A DNA stretch of 52,169 bases, taken from positions 1-52,169 of the forward strand of contig PKUC01000024.1 of NCBI GenBank assembly GCA_002868865.1, in the 5' to 3' direction. Shown in pieces: positions 17,006 through 25,260 of the stretch. The translations under genes were made by a program, and so were the position numbers. This DNA is from Desulfuromonas sp. GTDB lineage: Bacteria > Desulfobacterota > Desulfuromonadia > Desulfuromonadales > Geopsychrobacteraceae. How positions within the stretch are numbered: position 1 is the first letter of the stretch; every line of letters begins with the position of its first letter. Under the pieces are notes generated by a model that was given only the letters and a program-made list of their open reading frames with translations, did not search any database and had not been told where the DNA came from.

Positions 17006-17971
17006 ATGATCGATGTCAAACCCGCCGCACTGATCCTTCTCAATATGGGTGGCCCCGACTCACTCGACGCCGTCGAGCCGTTCCTCTATAACCTGTTCTC
17101 CGACCGTGAGCTGATCCAGCTTCCCGCCGGGGCGCTGCTGCAAAAGCCGTTTGCCAAACTGATCTCCCATTTCCGGGCAAAAAAAGTGGTCGAAAACTAC
17201 CGCACCATCGGCGGTAAATCACCGCTGCTGGAGTGGACGCAGAAACAGGCGGCCGGTATTGCCGCGCGGCTTGAGGAGACGTATCCCTACGTGGTGATGC
17301 GCTACTGGCACCCTTTTGCCGACGATGTGTTGCGGGAGATCAAGCACGCCGGTATCGACAAGGCGGTGGTACTCTCCATGTATCCCCACTACACCGGAGC
17401 GACTACCGGCAGCAGTATCAATGATTTCAAACGCGCAGCAGCCAAAATCCACCCGGGACTCGATTATCAGCTGATCGAGGACTGGTACGACTGGCCCGCC
17501 TATCTGGATGCGCTCGCCAGCCGGGTGCATGAAGGGCTGGAGCAGTTCCACGACATGATTCAAAACGAGGTGCAGATCCTGTTTTCAGCACACGCGCTGC
17601 CGCAAAAGTTTATCGATCGCGGCGATCCCTACCGGCAGCACGTGATGGCAACGGTGCAGGGCGTGATGGAACGGGTCGGATCGTTTGACTGGCACGTGGC
17701 TTTTCAGAGCCGCAGCGGCCCGGTGCAGTGGATGGAGCCGGGCACCGAGGAGATGATACAGAAGCTCGGCGGGCATGGACACCGTGCGCTGCTGATGGTG
17801 CCGGTATCGTTTGTTTCCGATCATATCGAGACCCTGGAGGAAATCGACATCGAGTATCGCGATCTTGCCGCCGAGTGTGGCTTTCTCCATTTCCATCGTG
17901 CGCCGTCTCTGAACGACAACGCCGATTTCCTCGCTGCGCTGGCCGCACTGGTGCGGGAGCGCACAGCATGA
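17006..17971 (+). CDS. hemH: Ferrochelatase HemH
   Basis: 321 aa. HemH inserts ferrous iron into protoporphyrin IX (or coproporphyrin III in some lineages). The N-terminal ALILLNMGGPDSLD is diagnostic. The catalytic histidine is His 196 in FSAHALPQKFIDRGDPY, and VAFQSRSGPVQWMEPGTEE plus PVSFVSDHIETLEEIDIEY complete the active site, including the conserved glutamate. The stop overlaps the start of the 61-aa CxxC protein (ATGA). Confidence 0.97.
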   Translation: MIDVKPAALILLNMGGPDSLDAVEPFLYNLFSDRELIQLPAGALLQKPFAKLISHFRAKKVVENYRTIGGKSPLLEWTQKQAAGIAARLEETYPYVVMRYWHPFADDVLREIKHAGIDKAVVLSMYPHYTGATTGSSINDFKRAAAKIHPGLDYQLIEDWYDWPAYLDALASRVHEGLEQFHDMIQNEVQILFSAHALPQKFIDRGDPYRQHVMATVQGVMERVGSFDWHVAFQSRSGPVQWMEPGTEEMIQKLGGHGHRALLMVPVSFVSDHIETLEEIDIEYRDLAAECGFLHFHRAPSLNDNADFLAALAALVRERTA

Positions 17972-18153
17972 AAGCCTGCCGCATGTGTGCGCGACCGTTC
18001 GATCCCGAGCTGCCCCTCGACGATCCGGCACAGCAGGCCGGACAGTTGATGGCCGAAGAGGAGTACGGCGACGCCGGGGCGCTGTGTGGCGATTGTCTGG
18101 CCAGCCGGGGACGGTTGGCGATGATGTACCGCTCGGATTATTTTGCCGGTTAG
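17968..18153 (+). CDS. 61-aa protein with two CxxC pairs, coupled to hemH
   Basis: The ATG overlaps the hemH stop, so it is translationally coupled. The product MKACRMCARPFDPELP... has Cys 4 and 7 (CRMC) and Cys 40 and 43 (CGDC), spaced as in small zinc ribbons or Fe-S knuckles, and ends RSDYFAG. No family is recognised. Its operon position after ferrochelatase suggests a role in iron or heme handling, but that is inference. A longer frame-compatible ORF starts inside hemH at 17728; the coupled start is far more likely. Confidence 0.65.
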   Translation: MKACRMCARPFDPELPLDDPAQQAGQLMAEEEYGDAGALCGDCLASRGRLAMMYRSDYFAG

Positions 18154-18175
18154 GCAGAAAAGATACAGGCAAAAA

Positions 18176-18213
18176 AGCAGCGGCCCGTACTCATCAGAGT
18201 ACGGGCCGCTGCT
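18176..18213. terminator. Bidirectional terminator after the heme operon
   Basis: A 17-bp perfect stem (18176-18192 with 18197-18213) with an ATCA loop. An A-run on the left serves the minus-strand symporter gene; a short T stretch on the right serves the heme operon. Confidence 0.85.
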
Positions 18214-18228
18214 GCATTTGAGGGGGGA

Positions 18229-19842
18229 CTATCTCACCGCTTCAAAGCACTTCTGGATGTGTTGTTCAGACGGCGGACGACCAAAAAAATTGGCGATCAG
18301 GGTAACGACGATCGCCGTCGGCAAGGCGATGACCAGCGGGTCGACCAGCGCCCACTTGGTTCCAGCGGCCAGCGAGTCGACGCCGAAGAGCGCTTTGCAG
18401 ATCAGTAGCGGTTTCGATTCCTTGATGTGGATGAAGAACAGCCAGAACAGGCTCATCAAGGTGCCGCTGAAAAATCCGGCGTAGGCCGCGAAGCGGGTCA
18501 TCCCCTTGAAGTAGATGCCACCGAAGTAGATCGGCAGAAAAGCGGCGGCGCAGATACCGAAGAAGATCGCGGTGCCGCGGGCGATAATGGCGGTGCCGCC
18601 TTCGAAAAAGTGCGGCAGCCCCCAGGCGAGAAAATAGCTGATCATGATCGCGAACAGGATGCCGACCCGAGTCAGCAGCACGCTGTTACCGCTGCGGCCG
18701 AGGGCTTTTTCATAGATGTCCCGGCCCAGCGAGGTGCCCATGGCGTGGAACTGTGAACTGAGGGTGCTCATGGCTGCTGAGAGCAGGGTGATCATGAACA
18801 GGGCGGTAAACCACTGCGGCATTGCGGCGCTGATGTACATCGGGATGATCTGGGCGACGTTCTTGTCGGCAGCGAGCAGGGCGATCTTGCCGGCGGTGGC
18901 GCTGTTTTCGTAGTAGAAGAAGACGTTTGCGAGCGGGCCGACGATAAAGGGAACTCCGACCACCACGAGGATGAAGATGCCGCCGATCAGCACCGCGCGG
19001 TTGAGCTCGCGGTCGCTCTTGACGGTCATGAAGCGGACGATCAGCTGGGGCTGGGCGAGTACGCCGATGCCGACACCGAGAATAATGGTGGTCACCACTA
19101 CCAGCCAGTATTCGGAGCCCAGCTGGGGAAAGGTTGTCCAGCCGGTGTGCCCCTTGGCGCCGAAGATCTTGACGGCGATCTCGCTCATGTCGCTTAGGCG
19201 CTGATGGGCCTGGGTGATGCCGCCGAGTTTGTAGTAGGTCACCGCCAACAGGATCACCAGTCCGGAGAACATGATGCTGCCCTGAAAGGCATCGGTGTAC
19301 ATGACCGCCTTCAGCCCGCCCATGATGACGTAGATGGCGATGATGATGGTCAAAAAGAAGAGTGCCACGCTGTAGTCGATGGCGAGAATCTGAGCGATAA
19401 ACTTACCTCCCCCCATCAGAACCACACTGGCGTAGAGTGGCATGGCGATGAAGATCAGCGTTGCTGTCAGGCCCTGCAGTCCGCGGGAATCGAAGCGACG
19501 CCCGAGAAATTCGGGGAAGGTGTGCGCGCCGAGGTTGAGGCCCATGACGCGGGTGCGCCGTCCGAAGAAGACAAAGGCGATAAAGACGCCGACCAGAATG
19601 GTCAGAAACGTCAGCCACAGGACGCTCATGCCGAACACCGCCGCCGCACCGCCGAAGCCGATGATGGCCGAGGTGCTGACGAAGGTGGCGCCGTAGGAGA
19701 TCGCCATGACGAACGGGTGGATTTCACGCCCGGCCAGCATGTAGTCGGACGCGCTGTTGGTGTCCCGGTAGGCCTTCACGGTCAAGTAGGCGACGATCGA
19801 CAGATAGACCAGGACCACACAGGTCAGAAGCGGGATGCTCAT
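18229..19842 (-). CDS. Sodium:solute symporter (SSS family)
   Basis: 537 aa with about 13 hydrophobic segments. SSS hallmarks: SDYMLAGREIHPFVMAIS at residues 33-50, ISYGATFVSTSAIIGFGG (TM1/TM2 substrate and Na site), GGLKAVMYTDAFQG, and the TM8 segment LLSAAMSTLSSQFHAMGTS with the Na2-site serines. The set is closest to acetate/monocarboxylate-type symporters (ActP-like), but the substrate is not proven. The 58-aa membrane protein encoded 24 bp upstream and the divergent LysR gene form its regulatory and accessory context. Confidence 0.92.
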   Translation of the reverse strand: MSIPLLTCVVLVYLSIVAYLTVKAYRDTNSASDYMLAGREIHPFVMAISYGATFVSTSAIIGFGGAAAVFGMSVLWLTFLTILVGVFIAFVFFGRRTRVMGLNLGAHTFPEFLGRRFDSRGLQGLTATLIFIAMPLYASVVLMGGGKFIAQILAIDYSVALFFLTIIIAIYVIMGGLKAVMYTDAFQGSIMFSGLVILLAVTYYKLGGITQAHQRLSDMSEIAVKIFGAKGHTGWTTFPQLGSEYWLVVVTTIILGVGIGVLAQPQLIVRFMTVKSDRELNRAVLIGGIFILVVVGVPFIVGPLANVFFYYENSATAGKIALLAADKNVAQIIPMYISAAMPQWFTALFMITLLSAAMSTLSSQFHAMGTSLGRDIYEKALGRSGNSVLLTRVGILFAIMISYFLAWGLPHFFEGGTAIIARGTAIFFGICAAAFLPIYFGGIYFKGMTRFAAYAGFFSGTLMSLFWLFFIHIKESKPLLICKALFGVDSLAAGTKWALVDPLVIALPTAIVVTLIANFFGRPPSEQHIQKCFEAVR

Positions 19843-19866
19843 GGGTGCAATTCTTTCGGACAGGGG

Positions 19867-20043
19867 TTACAGAGTGTCTTCGATGCGGTGCTCTTCTTCG
19901 AGCCAGCTCTTTTTGCGTTTGGCTTCGTCGTCGTTCAGGAAACCACGATTCCAGTTTTTGATGCCGTAGACGATACAGATCAGAGCACTGGCGAGGGTCA
20001 GTGCTAGTCCGAGAGGAACGCCGAAGCCGTCGAGTCCGAACAT
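19867..20043 (-). CDS. Small symporter accessory membrane protein
   Basis: 58 aa from the ATG at 20043, chosen for its AGGAGA ribosome-binding site seven bases upstream. It has one transmembrane helix (about residues 9-26, LGLALTLASALICIVYGI) and a charged cytoplasmic tail (DDEAKRKKSWLEEE). It resembles the short single-span proteins found directly upstream of SSS symporters in anaerobes, annotated as symporter small accessory proteins. It is probably cotranscribed with the symporter and may stabilise or tune it. Confidence 0.8.
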   Translation of the reverse strand: MFGLDGFGVPLGLALTLASALICIVYGIKNWNRGFLNDDEAKRKKSWLEEEHRIEDTL

Positions 20044-20205
20044 GGATTTGTCTCCTGTTATAGAAAATGCAGAACGGGGCAAGGGGTTTGCTTTTTTGTC
20101 TTTGGGTGATGAAGAGCCGCTTTTTTAGCTTGATTGGAGAGGGCCTGTCCAATTAATCTTTTGGGTGGTACCGTTCGATAAAATAGAACATAAGGGGGTT
20201 ATGTT

Positions 20206-21129
20206 ATGCACTTTTCTCAACTGCGGACCTTTGTCTCGATTGCTCGTGAGAAGAACCTGACGCGAGCTGCCGCAGCGCTCAACTTAAGTCAGTCGGCGGT
20301 GTCGACACAGCTAAAGGGACTGGAAGAGCAGTTTGGGGTCGCTCTGTTTGAACGGGGGGCACGTGGGATGGAACTGAGTGCGGCAGGGGGGATGCTGCTG
20401 CGGCAGGCCGAGGAGATCCTTGTTGCCTGCAGCGCGATGCAGCGAAGCGCTGAAGCCCTCAGCCGCGGTGCCACCGTTTCGGTCTCCATCGGTCTCAACA
20501 CCGACCCGACCTTTTTAAGGATCAGCGCAACAAACCAGCGCTTGTCGCTGCTGCACGCGGATCTGAAGATTGCGTTCCAGTCTAGTGAAACCGCGCAGAC
20601 CGTCGATGCCCTTCGCAACAGGATCCTCGATATCGGTTATTTTTATGGCACATTTCAGGAGCCGGATGTCCTCCAGCAGGTCATTGCTCAGGTACCGGTC
20701 TGCGTGGCGATCCCGAAAAAATTTCTCCAGGACGGGCAACGGATCAGTTGGCAGACACTGGTCGCGCTCCCCTGGATCTGGGTGAATGACCAGTTCCCTT
20801 TTTACCGGGTGTTAGCTGAGCGGATGGAAGGGGGGCGCCAGTTTCCGGCCCGGATTGTCACCGCCACCAACGAGCAGATCGTCCGTGAGCTGGTCGCTTC
20901 CGGGCAAGGCGTGGCGCTGATGCGTGAAGATGAGGCGCGACCTCTGGTCGATGAGGGGAGGGTGGTGCTGTGGGAGCAAGGCTGGGGGACCGTGCCGCTG
21001 AGCCTTTGTTGGCTGCGGGAGATGGACTCTGATCCCAGGATTGCGGCGGTCCGTGATGTGATCACCTATGTTTGGGCGGACCGGCCCCTCGATCAGGATG
21101 GGGTTGTAGACAATTCCATCTGGATCTGA
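20206..21129 (+). CDS. LysR-family transcriptional regulator
   Basis: 307 aa. The N-terminal winged HTH is textbook LysR: MHFSQLRTFVSIAREKNLTRAAAALNLSQSAVSTQLKGLE, given in two parts at residues 1-17 and 18-40. It is followed by a periplasmic-binding-protein-like effector domain (about 90-295). The ribosome-binding site AAGGGGG lies before the ATG. It is divergent from the symporter pair across 162 bp, the classical arrangement in which a LysR protein controls the neighbouring transport genes in response to their substrate. Confidence 0.93.
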   Translation: MHFSQLRTFVSIAREKNLTRAAAALNLSQSAVSTQLKGLEEQFGVALFERGARGMELSAAGGMLLRQAEEILVACSAMQRSAEALSRGATVSVSIGLNTDPTFLRISATNQRLSLLHADLKIAFQSSETAQTVDALRNRILDIGYFYGTFQEPDVLQQVIAQVPVCVAIPKKFLQDGQRISWQTLVALPWIWVNDQFPFYRVLAERMEGGRQFPARIVTATNEQIVRELVASGQGVALMREDEARPLVDEGRVVLWEQGWGTVPLSLCWLREMDSDPRIAAVRDVITYVWADRPLDQDGVVDNSIWI

Positions 21130-21150
21130 ATTACATGGAGGACCAGAACG

Positions 21151-21184
21151 ACAAAGGGCAGCCCGGTGAGGGGCTGCCCTTTGT
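21151..21184. terminator. Bidirectional terminator
   Basis: A 14-bp perfect stem (21151-21164 with 21171-21184) and a 6-nt loop between convergent lysR and ccsB. Confidence 0.85.
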
Positions 21185-21210
21185 CATCAAGATATTACTG
21201 TGCGGATAGG

Positions 21211-22071
21211 TTAGGAACCGCCGTAGGAGTGCAGACCGGACAACACCAGATTGACGCCCAAATAGCAGAAGACGGTTGCGGCAAAGCCGATGATCGACAG
21301 CCATGCAGCGCGGCGTCCGACCCAGCCCCGGGTAATCCGGGCGTGCAGGAATGCGGCGTAGATAAACCAGACAATCAGGCTCCATGTTTCTTTGGGGTCC
21401 CAGCTCCAGTAGGTGCCCCAGGCGTAGTTAGCCCAGGCGGCGCCGGTGACGATGCCGAGGGTCAGCAGCGGGAAGCCGATCATGATCGCTTTGTAGTTGA
21501 TATCGTCGAGAATCCGGGTGTTGGGAAAGATACCGAGGATGCCGCCGATCGGCGACTCGTCGGCATGCTTCTCCTCCTTGCCGATCTTGATCAGGTACAT
21601 GATCGAGACCCCGCAGGCCACGGCGAACGCGGCATAACCAAGGAAGCAGGTGATAACGTGATAGGTCAGCCAGTTGCTCTGCAGCGCCGGGACCAGCGGG
21701 TCGATGGCGTCGCTCAGTGAGAACTGCGCCCAGATCATACCGGCAAAGGCAAACGGCAGGACAAACGCGCCCACCGAAGGCTGCTTGTATTTCAGGTCGA
21801 TGAGCAGATAAACCAGTAGAATCGACCATGCGAAGAAGACCACCGATTCATACAGGTTGGTAAGCGGTGCGCGGCCATCGATGCCGAGCAGCTGGTAGGA
21901 TTCGTACAAGCGCAGACCGATGGCTATGGTGTTGGTGATAAAGCCGGCCAGCGCGGTGACCCGGGCAATCTGTGCCACGGGCTTGCTGCGGGTGGCGATA
22001 TAAGCGATGTACAGAACCATCGAGGCAAAATAGCCGAAGGTTGTGACGTTGAAGAATAAAGAGCTATTCAT
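21211..22071 (-). CDS. ccsB: Cytochrome c biogenesis protein CcsB/CcsA (System II)
   Basis: 286 aa, eight hydrophobic segments. The heme-handling WWD motif is NYAWGTYWSWDPKETWSL near residues 215-232, with flanking His residues (TYHVITC, LHARITRGW). With ResB it forms the System II synthase that exports heme and attaches it to CxxCH apocytochromes outside the membrane. The GAGGAGG ribosome-binding site lies between it and the resB stop 18 bp upstream, so the two are cotranscribed. Naming is confusing across species (CcsA in plastids, ResC in Bacillus). Confidence 0.94.
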   Translation of the reverse strand: MNSSLFFNVTTFGYFASMVLYIAYIATRSKPVAQIARVTALAGFITNTIAIGLRLYESYQLLGIDGRAPLTNLYESVVFFAWSILLVYLLIDLKYKQPSVGAFVLPFAFAGMIWAQFSLSDAIDPLVPALQSNWLTYHVITCFLGYAAFAVACGVSIMYLIKIGKEEKHADESPIGGILGIFPNTRILDDINYKAIMIGFPLLTLGIVTGAAWANYAWGTYWSWDPKETWSLIVWFIYAAFLHARITRGWVGRRAAWLSIIGFAATVFCYLGVNLVLSGLHSYGGS

Positions 22072-22089
22072 GATAATCCCTCCTCAGGA

Positions 22090-23460
22090 TCAGGATTTGT
22101 TTTCGATGGCTTGCGCCAGGTTCTTTTCAAGTTCTTCGAAGGCCAGAGAGAAGGCCGGCTGATTGCGGTGTGCGCTGGCGGCGACGCGGACGCGGGTTGC
22201 GCCGCCGTCGCTGTCAAGGCAGATCCAGAAGCGGCGGTGCGAGAAGAAGAATGCGCCGCAGGAGCCGAACACCATCAGGAAACAACCCAGCCAGACCACC
22301 CAGACGCCGGGATCTTTAGCGACCGAGAGACCGGTATACATCGCCGGTTCTTCGTAGCCCATCAGGGCAAAGCTGAAGATGCCATCGCGCTTGTCGTCAA
22401 ACTGCGGAAAACGCTGCAGGATGATAAAGGGTGATCCATGCTTGCCGTCGGGGGTGTTGACGTGCAGTTGTGCCGCCGGTCCGTAGTTCTGGTAGGTGGG
22501 GGCATAATCGGTGACCGCAAAGGCATAGCCGCCCGGCAGGGGGATGTGCTGGCCCTGGGTCGCGCGGATGTTGAGCACTTCGCCGCTTTCTTTGACCGTG
22601 ACCTGCATGTTGAAACCGGCGTTGCCGGCCGGACCGTAGCTGGACTGATAGAAGGTCAGTCCCTTGTAGGTCAGCGGATCGTTGACTTCGATGGTCTTTT
22701 TGATTACCTCTTTGCCGCCGTCGATAACCACCAGATCGCTGGTGTAGTCTCTGGGGCGCTGGCTGCCTTCGTAGTAGGTGACCTGAAAATCATCGCAACG
22801 GACCTCAAAACCGATGTCGAGGGGCTGGTTAGAGCCGCGGGGCCAGACCTGGGTGGTGCTGGTGCCTTCGGCGATGTTGACATACGCCTTGTAGCCCCAC
22901 ACTGTGCCCATGATCGCACCCAGCATGATGATGAGGATCGACAGGTGGGTGATGTAAGCGCCAAAGCGGGAATAGATCCCTTTCTGGGCAAACAGGTAGA
23001 TTTTCCCGTCTTCTTCTGACTGGATCGGTTTGGCGAACGATTTTTCCAGAAAGGTCGACAGGCTGCCTGTCAGGGTCTGGATGTCTTCTTTGCTGGTGAA
23101 CTGCGCCCGGTTGGCAGAGTTTTCAAGGGTTCCATCCCCGGGGATCAGTGCCGGTTCTTTGACAAATTTCCAGACGCGGGGGAAGTTCTTGATCGAGCAG
23201 CAGATCAGGTTGACGCTGAACAGTCCGAGAATACCGACGAACCACCAGGAATGGTACATGTCGGTGAACTGCAGGGTTGTAAACAGCTCGTAGTTCGATT
23301 GGCCGTATTCGCGGATGTATTCTTCCGGACTGGCGTTCTGTTGAAGAACCGTGCCGATGATCGAGGTGACCGCCAGCAGCAGCAGAGTGATGATTGTCAG
23401 TTTAAGGGAGCAGAAAAAGTCCCACAATTTGTCGATCGGGTTGCGTTTTTGGAGTGTCAA
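22090..23460 (-). CDS. resB: ResB/Ccs1-like cytochrome c biogenesis protein
   Basis: 456 aa. Three N-terminal hydrophobic segments (KLTIITLLLLAVTSIIGTVL near 20, WWFVGILGLFSVNLICCSI near 70, YITHLSILIIMLGAIMGTVW near 168) are followed by a large extracytoplasmic domain with the ResB signature (DPLTYKGLTFYQSSYGP) and a last helix near 395-415 (DPGVWVVWLGCFLMVFGSC). This matches ResB, the partner of CcsB. It sits downstream of cbpA and the 149-aa exported protein on the same strand. Confidence 0.93.
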   Translation of the reverse strand: MTLQKRNPIDKLWDFFCSLKLTIITLLLLAVTSIIGTVLQQNASPEEYIREYGQSNYELFTTLQFTDMYHSWWFVGILGLFSVNLICCSIKNFPRVWKFVKEPALIPGDGTLENSANRAQFTSKEDIQTLTGSLSTFLEKSFAKPIQSEEDGKIYLFAQKGIYSRFGAYITHLSILIIMLGAIMGTVWGYKAYVNIAEGTSTTQVWPRGSNQPLDIGFEVRCDDFQVTYYEGSQRPRDYTSDLVVIDGGKEVIKKTIEVNDPLTYKGLTFYQSSYGPAGNAGFNMQVTVKESGEVLNIRATQGQHIPLPGGYAFAVTDYAPTYQNYGPAAQLHVNTPDGKHGSPFIILQRFPQFDDKRDGIFSFALMGYEEPAMYTGLSVAKDPGVWVVWLGCFLMVFGSCGAFFFSHRRFWICLDSDGGATRVRVAASAHRNQPAFSLAFEELEKNLAQAIENKS

Positions 23461-23564
23461 AACGTATCTCCTGAAATAGAGGTTCCGTCATTCGCGCTAA
23501 AAGATGACGGATTTTGTCATCATAGCCATATGTCTGGCCCGGGTCAATGCGTACCGGCCGGATT

Positions 23565-24014
23565 TTAATTCAGAAGTACGGTGGTGCGAACGGACAGCAG
23601 GGTCTGGGAGGGCGTGGTCGGCGGTTGCCATGCGGCGAGCAGCGGAGAGTCTGGCGGGCTGTACTGGACGAGGACCTGGCCGGATCTGACTGTCGGCAGC
23701 GGTAACCTGGACGGATTCAGAAGTGGTGCGGTACTTAAGGTGTTGCCGGTCAGGACCGGTCCGCCGAGGGAACGGTGGTTGGACTGACTCTGGTGGCAGG
23801 AACGGTCCGGGCAGTTGACAACTTGCGCCGGTTCGGGGAATGTCAGGTGGCAGCCGGCGACGTGGGCTGCGTGGGGGTCGCTCCCCAGCCGTGTGGTACG
23901 CAGGCCGCCATCTTCCATGCAGGTGTAGGCGCACTGCAGGGCCCCGCTGGACAGGACCAGAAAGAACAAGGCGCCGAGCAGGCTGATGTTGATGAAGATG
24001 GGTCTGTCGGGCAC
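23565..24014 (-). CDS. 149-aa exported or membrane-anchored protein with paired cysteines
   Basis: GTG start at 24014 with GGAG eight bases upstream. The N-terminal hydrophobic helix (SLLGALFFLVLSSGALQC, residues 11-28) is a signal peptide or anchor. The mature part has Cys 28, 32, 55, 68 and 73 and several His residues (HAAHVAGCH, CPDRSCHQSQ), then a Pro/Ser/Thr-rich tail. It is not recognised. It lies directly upstream of resB-ccsB on the same strand, so a role in extracytoplasmic thiol or heme chemistry is possible, but the gene could also be an unrelated lineage-specific protein. A longer overlapping frame at 23497-24021 is less likely. Confidence 0.55.
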   Translation of the reverse strand: MPDRPIFINISLLGALFFLVLSSGALQCAYTCMEDGGLRTTRLGSDPHAAHVAGCHLTFPEPAQVVNCPDRSCHQSQSNHRSLGGPVLTGNTLSTAPLLNPSRLPLPTVRSGQVLVQYSPPDSPLLAAWQPPTTPSQTLLSVRTTVLLN

Positions 24015-24159
24015 GGGCCAAACTCCAGAAGGCTGTGTCGTGTCGCTGAAAAAACAGGTCGAATCTTAACTTGTCAGGTTTCTCTTTGCAAGGCTAATGC
24101 CCTTCTCTCGCTGCGAAAAGCGGCAGAACGACAAACCGCGGCTGCTCGAAAGCACAGTC

Positions 24160-25032
24160 CTACAGTCCGGCCTGTTTCAGCTGGTCAAGTGCTTGCTGCT
24201 GAGCCTTATTCAGGGTTTTGGGGACCTCCACGTTAATAACGGCATAGAGATCACCGGCCGGTCTTCTGCCGGAGGGAGGTACGCCAAAACCCCGCAAGCG
24301 GATTTTCTGCCCCGGCTGCATACCGGCTCGAATCTTGACCCGCTTGGTGGCATCGAGAGTCGGCACGTCGATGCTGGCTCCGAGACAGATGTCGCTGAAG
24401 GTGACGGAGACATGGACCAGCAGGTCGTTCCCTTCGCGGCTGAAGCGTGGATCGGGATCGACCTCGATCTGCAGAATCAGATCGCCCGTTTTACCGCCCG
24501 CCGGCGCTGATCCGCCTTTGCCGGTGATCCGCAGCTTGGATCCCGCATCGGTTCCGCTCGGTATCTTGACCTTCAGTTCTGCCGTGCGTCCTTCGCGTTG
24601 ATAGCTGATATGGCGCTCGCCACCGGTGACTGCGAGGCGGAAGGGGATTCTGATCTGCAGGGAATAGTCCTGCCCCTTCATCGGACGCTGGCGATGAAAG
24701 CCGCCGCTGCGTCCACCGAACAGTTGGCTGAACAGGTCTTCGCCGCCGAACTGGCCGAACAGGTCGCCAAAATCCGCGTTGCGGAAGATGTCTTCCTGGC
24801 TGTAGCGCTGGTGGAATCCCGTGTCGCCGAACTGGTCGTATTGGGCTCGCTTGTCCGGATCAGAAAGGACCGCATAGGCTTCGGAGATTTTTTTGAACTG
24901 CTCTTCCGCCTGCTTGTTGTCCGGATTGCGATCCGGGTGATATTTCTGGGCCAGCTTGCGGTAGGCTTTTTTTATGCTGTTCGCGTCGGCTTTGCGATCG
25001 ACGCCGAGGATTGAGTAGTAGTTGTCTGACAT
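24160..25032 (-). CDS. cbpA: DnaJ-like co-chaperone (CbpA type)
   Basis: 290 aa. The N-terminal J domain (residues 1-70) carries the HPD motif in KYHPDRNPDN, needed to stimulate DnaK. A G/F-rich region (GDLFGQFGGEDLFSQLFGG) follows, then the two-lobed DnaJ C-terminal substrate-binding domain (QDYSLQIRIPF ... VTFSDICLGASIDVPT). The zinc-finger CxxCxGxG repeats of true DnaJ are absent, which places it with CbpA. It is the first gene of a minus-strand group leading to resB-ccsB. Confidence 0.92.
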   Translation of the reverse strand: MSDNYYSILGVDRKADANSIKKAYRKLAQKYHPDRNPDNKQAEEQFKKISEAYAVLSDPDKRAQYDQFGDTGFHQRYSQEDIFRNADFGDLFGQFGGEDLFSQLFGGRSGGFHRQRPMKGQDYSLQIRIPFRLAVTGGERHISYQREGRTAELKVKIPSGTDAGSKLRITGKGGSAPAGGKTGDLILQIEVDPDPRFSREGNDLLVHVSVTFSDICLGASIDVPTLDATKRVKIRAGMQPGQKIRLRGFGVPPSGRRPAGDLYAVINVEVPKTLNKAQQQALDQLKQAGL

Positions 25033-25097
25033 GGTGTGTTATCGCTCCTTGTTAAAAATCCTCTGCAACTATAGAAATGCTGATTTGCAGCGTCAAT

Positions 25098-25116
25098 AGC
25101 TCAGTTGTGCTGAGCT
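25098..25116. repeat. Short inverted repeat in the cbpA-hemY divergent gap
   Basis: AGCTCAG at 25098-25104 and CTGAGCT at 25110-25116 with a 5-nt centre. It lies in the 228-bp gap between divergent cbpA and hemY, where an operator would be expected. No known consensus is matched. Confidence 0.35.
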
Positions 25117-25260
25117 GTTTTATCCTGTCTCGGCTATGGTTGCGGCGATGTTACGCCCTTTCTGGGAACTATGGGCATTTCTTGACCGGCGGACCGATTG
25201 TCGGTACTATTTGTTGACGATATAAAAAGCATAGTGATTTCGATATGTTTAGGAGAAGAT

